64,000 nt of DNA from Orrella sp037026685 (GTDB taxonomy: Bacteria > Pseudomonadota > Gammaproteobacteria > Burkholderiales > Burkholderiaceae_B), in assembly GCF_037026685.1 (NCBI RefSeq), contig NZ_JBANET010000008.1, positions 83,716-147,715 on the forward strand. The letters run 5' to 3'. The notes beneath the pieces were generated by a model, which worked only from the letters and a program-made list of their open reading frames with translations, was not told the DNA's origin and did no database searches. Numbering within the stretch: the stretch's first letter is position 1; every line of letters starts with the position of its first letter. Below, in pieces: positions 63,774 to 64,000 of this stretch. Both the position numbers and the translations under genes were made by a program.

Positions 63774-63884
63774 CGAGCCATTATGCCAATTCATGGAAAA
63801 ACTGTTGAGCGTGCAGGCGCTGGCGCGTAGAACCTGTATTGACCCAGTGAAATCCTGCTCACGTCATAATCGAGGAAGTTGACG

Positions 63885-63953
63885 ATGAGCATGAAGATGG
63901 AAGAGGACATCAAACGCTGGACAGCCAAGCGCAAGAGCGCGCTGGTGCTGTGA
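63885..63953 (+). pseudogene. Truncated transposase OrfA-like start
   Basis: ATG 63885 opens MSMKMEEDIKRWTAKRKSALVL and then stops at 63953. The peptide matches, in my recollection, the start of helix-turn-helix OrfA proteins of IS3-type elements (WTAKRKSALV, normally continuing with an IIQGK segment). Similarity ends at 63950/63951, where TGACCTCCTCCCAC begins, so the frame has been cut by a deletion or by another insertion. The left boundary of the element may be near TGTATTGACCC at 63836. Confidence 0.6.
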
Positions 63954-64000
63954 CCTCCTCCCACGAACTGGACAAGCTCAATCTAGAAAAACCGGCTGGT
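63951..64000. mobile_element. Possible end of a second insertion element
   Basis: Sequence from TGACCTCCTCCCACGA onward does not continue the transposase frame and is less GC-rich than the genome. It begins with TGA like many IS3-family termini, and could be the left end of an element inserted into the first one. The window stops before this can be tested. Confidence 0.3.

Overview
The window is very GC-rich, densely coded beta-proteobacterial chromosome. It most resembles Bordetella or a close Alcaligenaceae relative. The evidence is six orphan Bug (TctC-like) periplasmic solute receptors, several LysR-plus-Bug catabolic clusters, an ECF sigma/FecR/TonB-receptor locus laid out like Bordetella bupI-bupR-bfrZ, and a dadA-alr pair. 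No rRNA, tRNA, CRISPR array or prophage was seen. The species call is an inference from gene content; no database was searched.

Layout. 1-5.1 kb: the end of dadA overlapping alr (D-alanine catabolism), a MipA-type outer membrane protein, and glycogen phosphorylase broken from its first ~40 codons by a one-base frameshift. 5.1-7.5 kb: a perfect LexA box in front of a nuclease-XPD/DinG-type helicase. 7.6-11.6 kb: Bug, LysR, aspartate dehydrogenase and a 2-hydroxyacid dehydrogenase. 11.6-17.5 kb: ArsB, a CSS/EAL phosphodiesterase, a secreted-looking SAM methyltransferase, a Rieske protein and IlvE. 17.6-31.2 kb: a sugar-acid/dicarboxylate island with three Bug receptors, GarD-like dehydratase, SMP-30 lactonase, a GntR regulator, a PcaB-like lyase, class I fumarase, an IlvD/Edd dehydratase, a PdxA-like dehydrogenase and a LysR. 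31.2-36.8 kb: a beta-oxidation operon (acyl-CoA dehydrogenase, FadJ-type enzyme, thiolase) with a divergent LysR. 36.8-40.8 kb: SDR plus GH15 glucoamylase-type enzyme, then a chromate transporter.

40.8-51.1 kb: an iron-regulated surface-signalling locus (sigma70 promoter with overlapping Fur-like box, ECF sigma, FecR, STN-type TonB receptor), then Bug/LysR/SDR/RraA-like genes and a second TonB receptor. 51.2-54.5 kb: arsR-arsC-acr3 and an MFS transporter. 54.5-60.1 kb: an acyl-CoA catabolic operon (enoyl-CoA hydratase, Bug, CaiB-type CoA-transferase, SCP2-type thiolase, DUF35 partner) with a divergent LysR. 60.1-63.8 kb: Pcm, a BON protein, a 16-cysteine copper-storage-like protein, a CBS protein and an exported Fels-1-like protein. 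The window ends in an interrupted transposase fragment.

Themes. Most blocks follow one plan: a regulator, a Bug receptor that binds an organic acid, and the enzymes that consume it. Points worth a second look: a short dispersed element that bridges the stop of one gene and the start of the next in two unrelated operons; GC hairpins without U-tracts at five convergent junctions; a lyase-Bug-fumarase operon that suggests a fumarate-releasing substrate; an ArsR operator shared with a divergent TonB receptor; and the frameshifted glgP.
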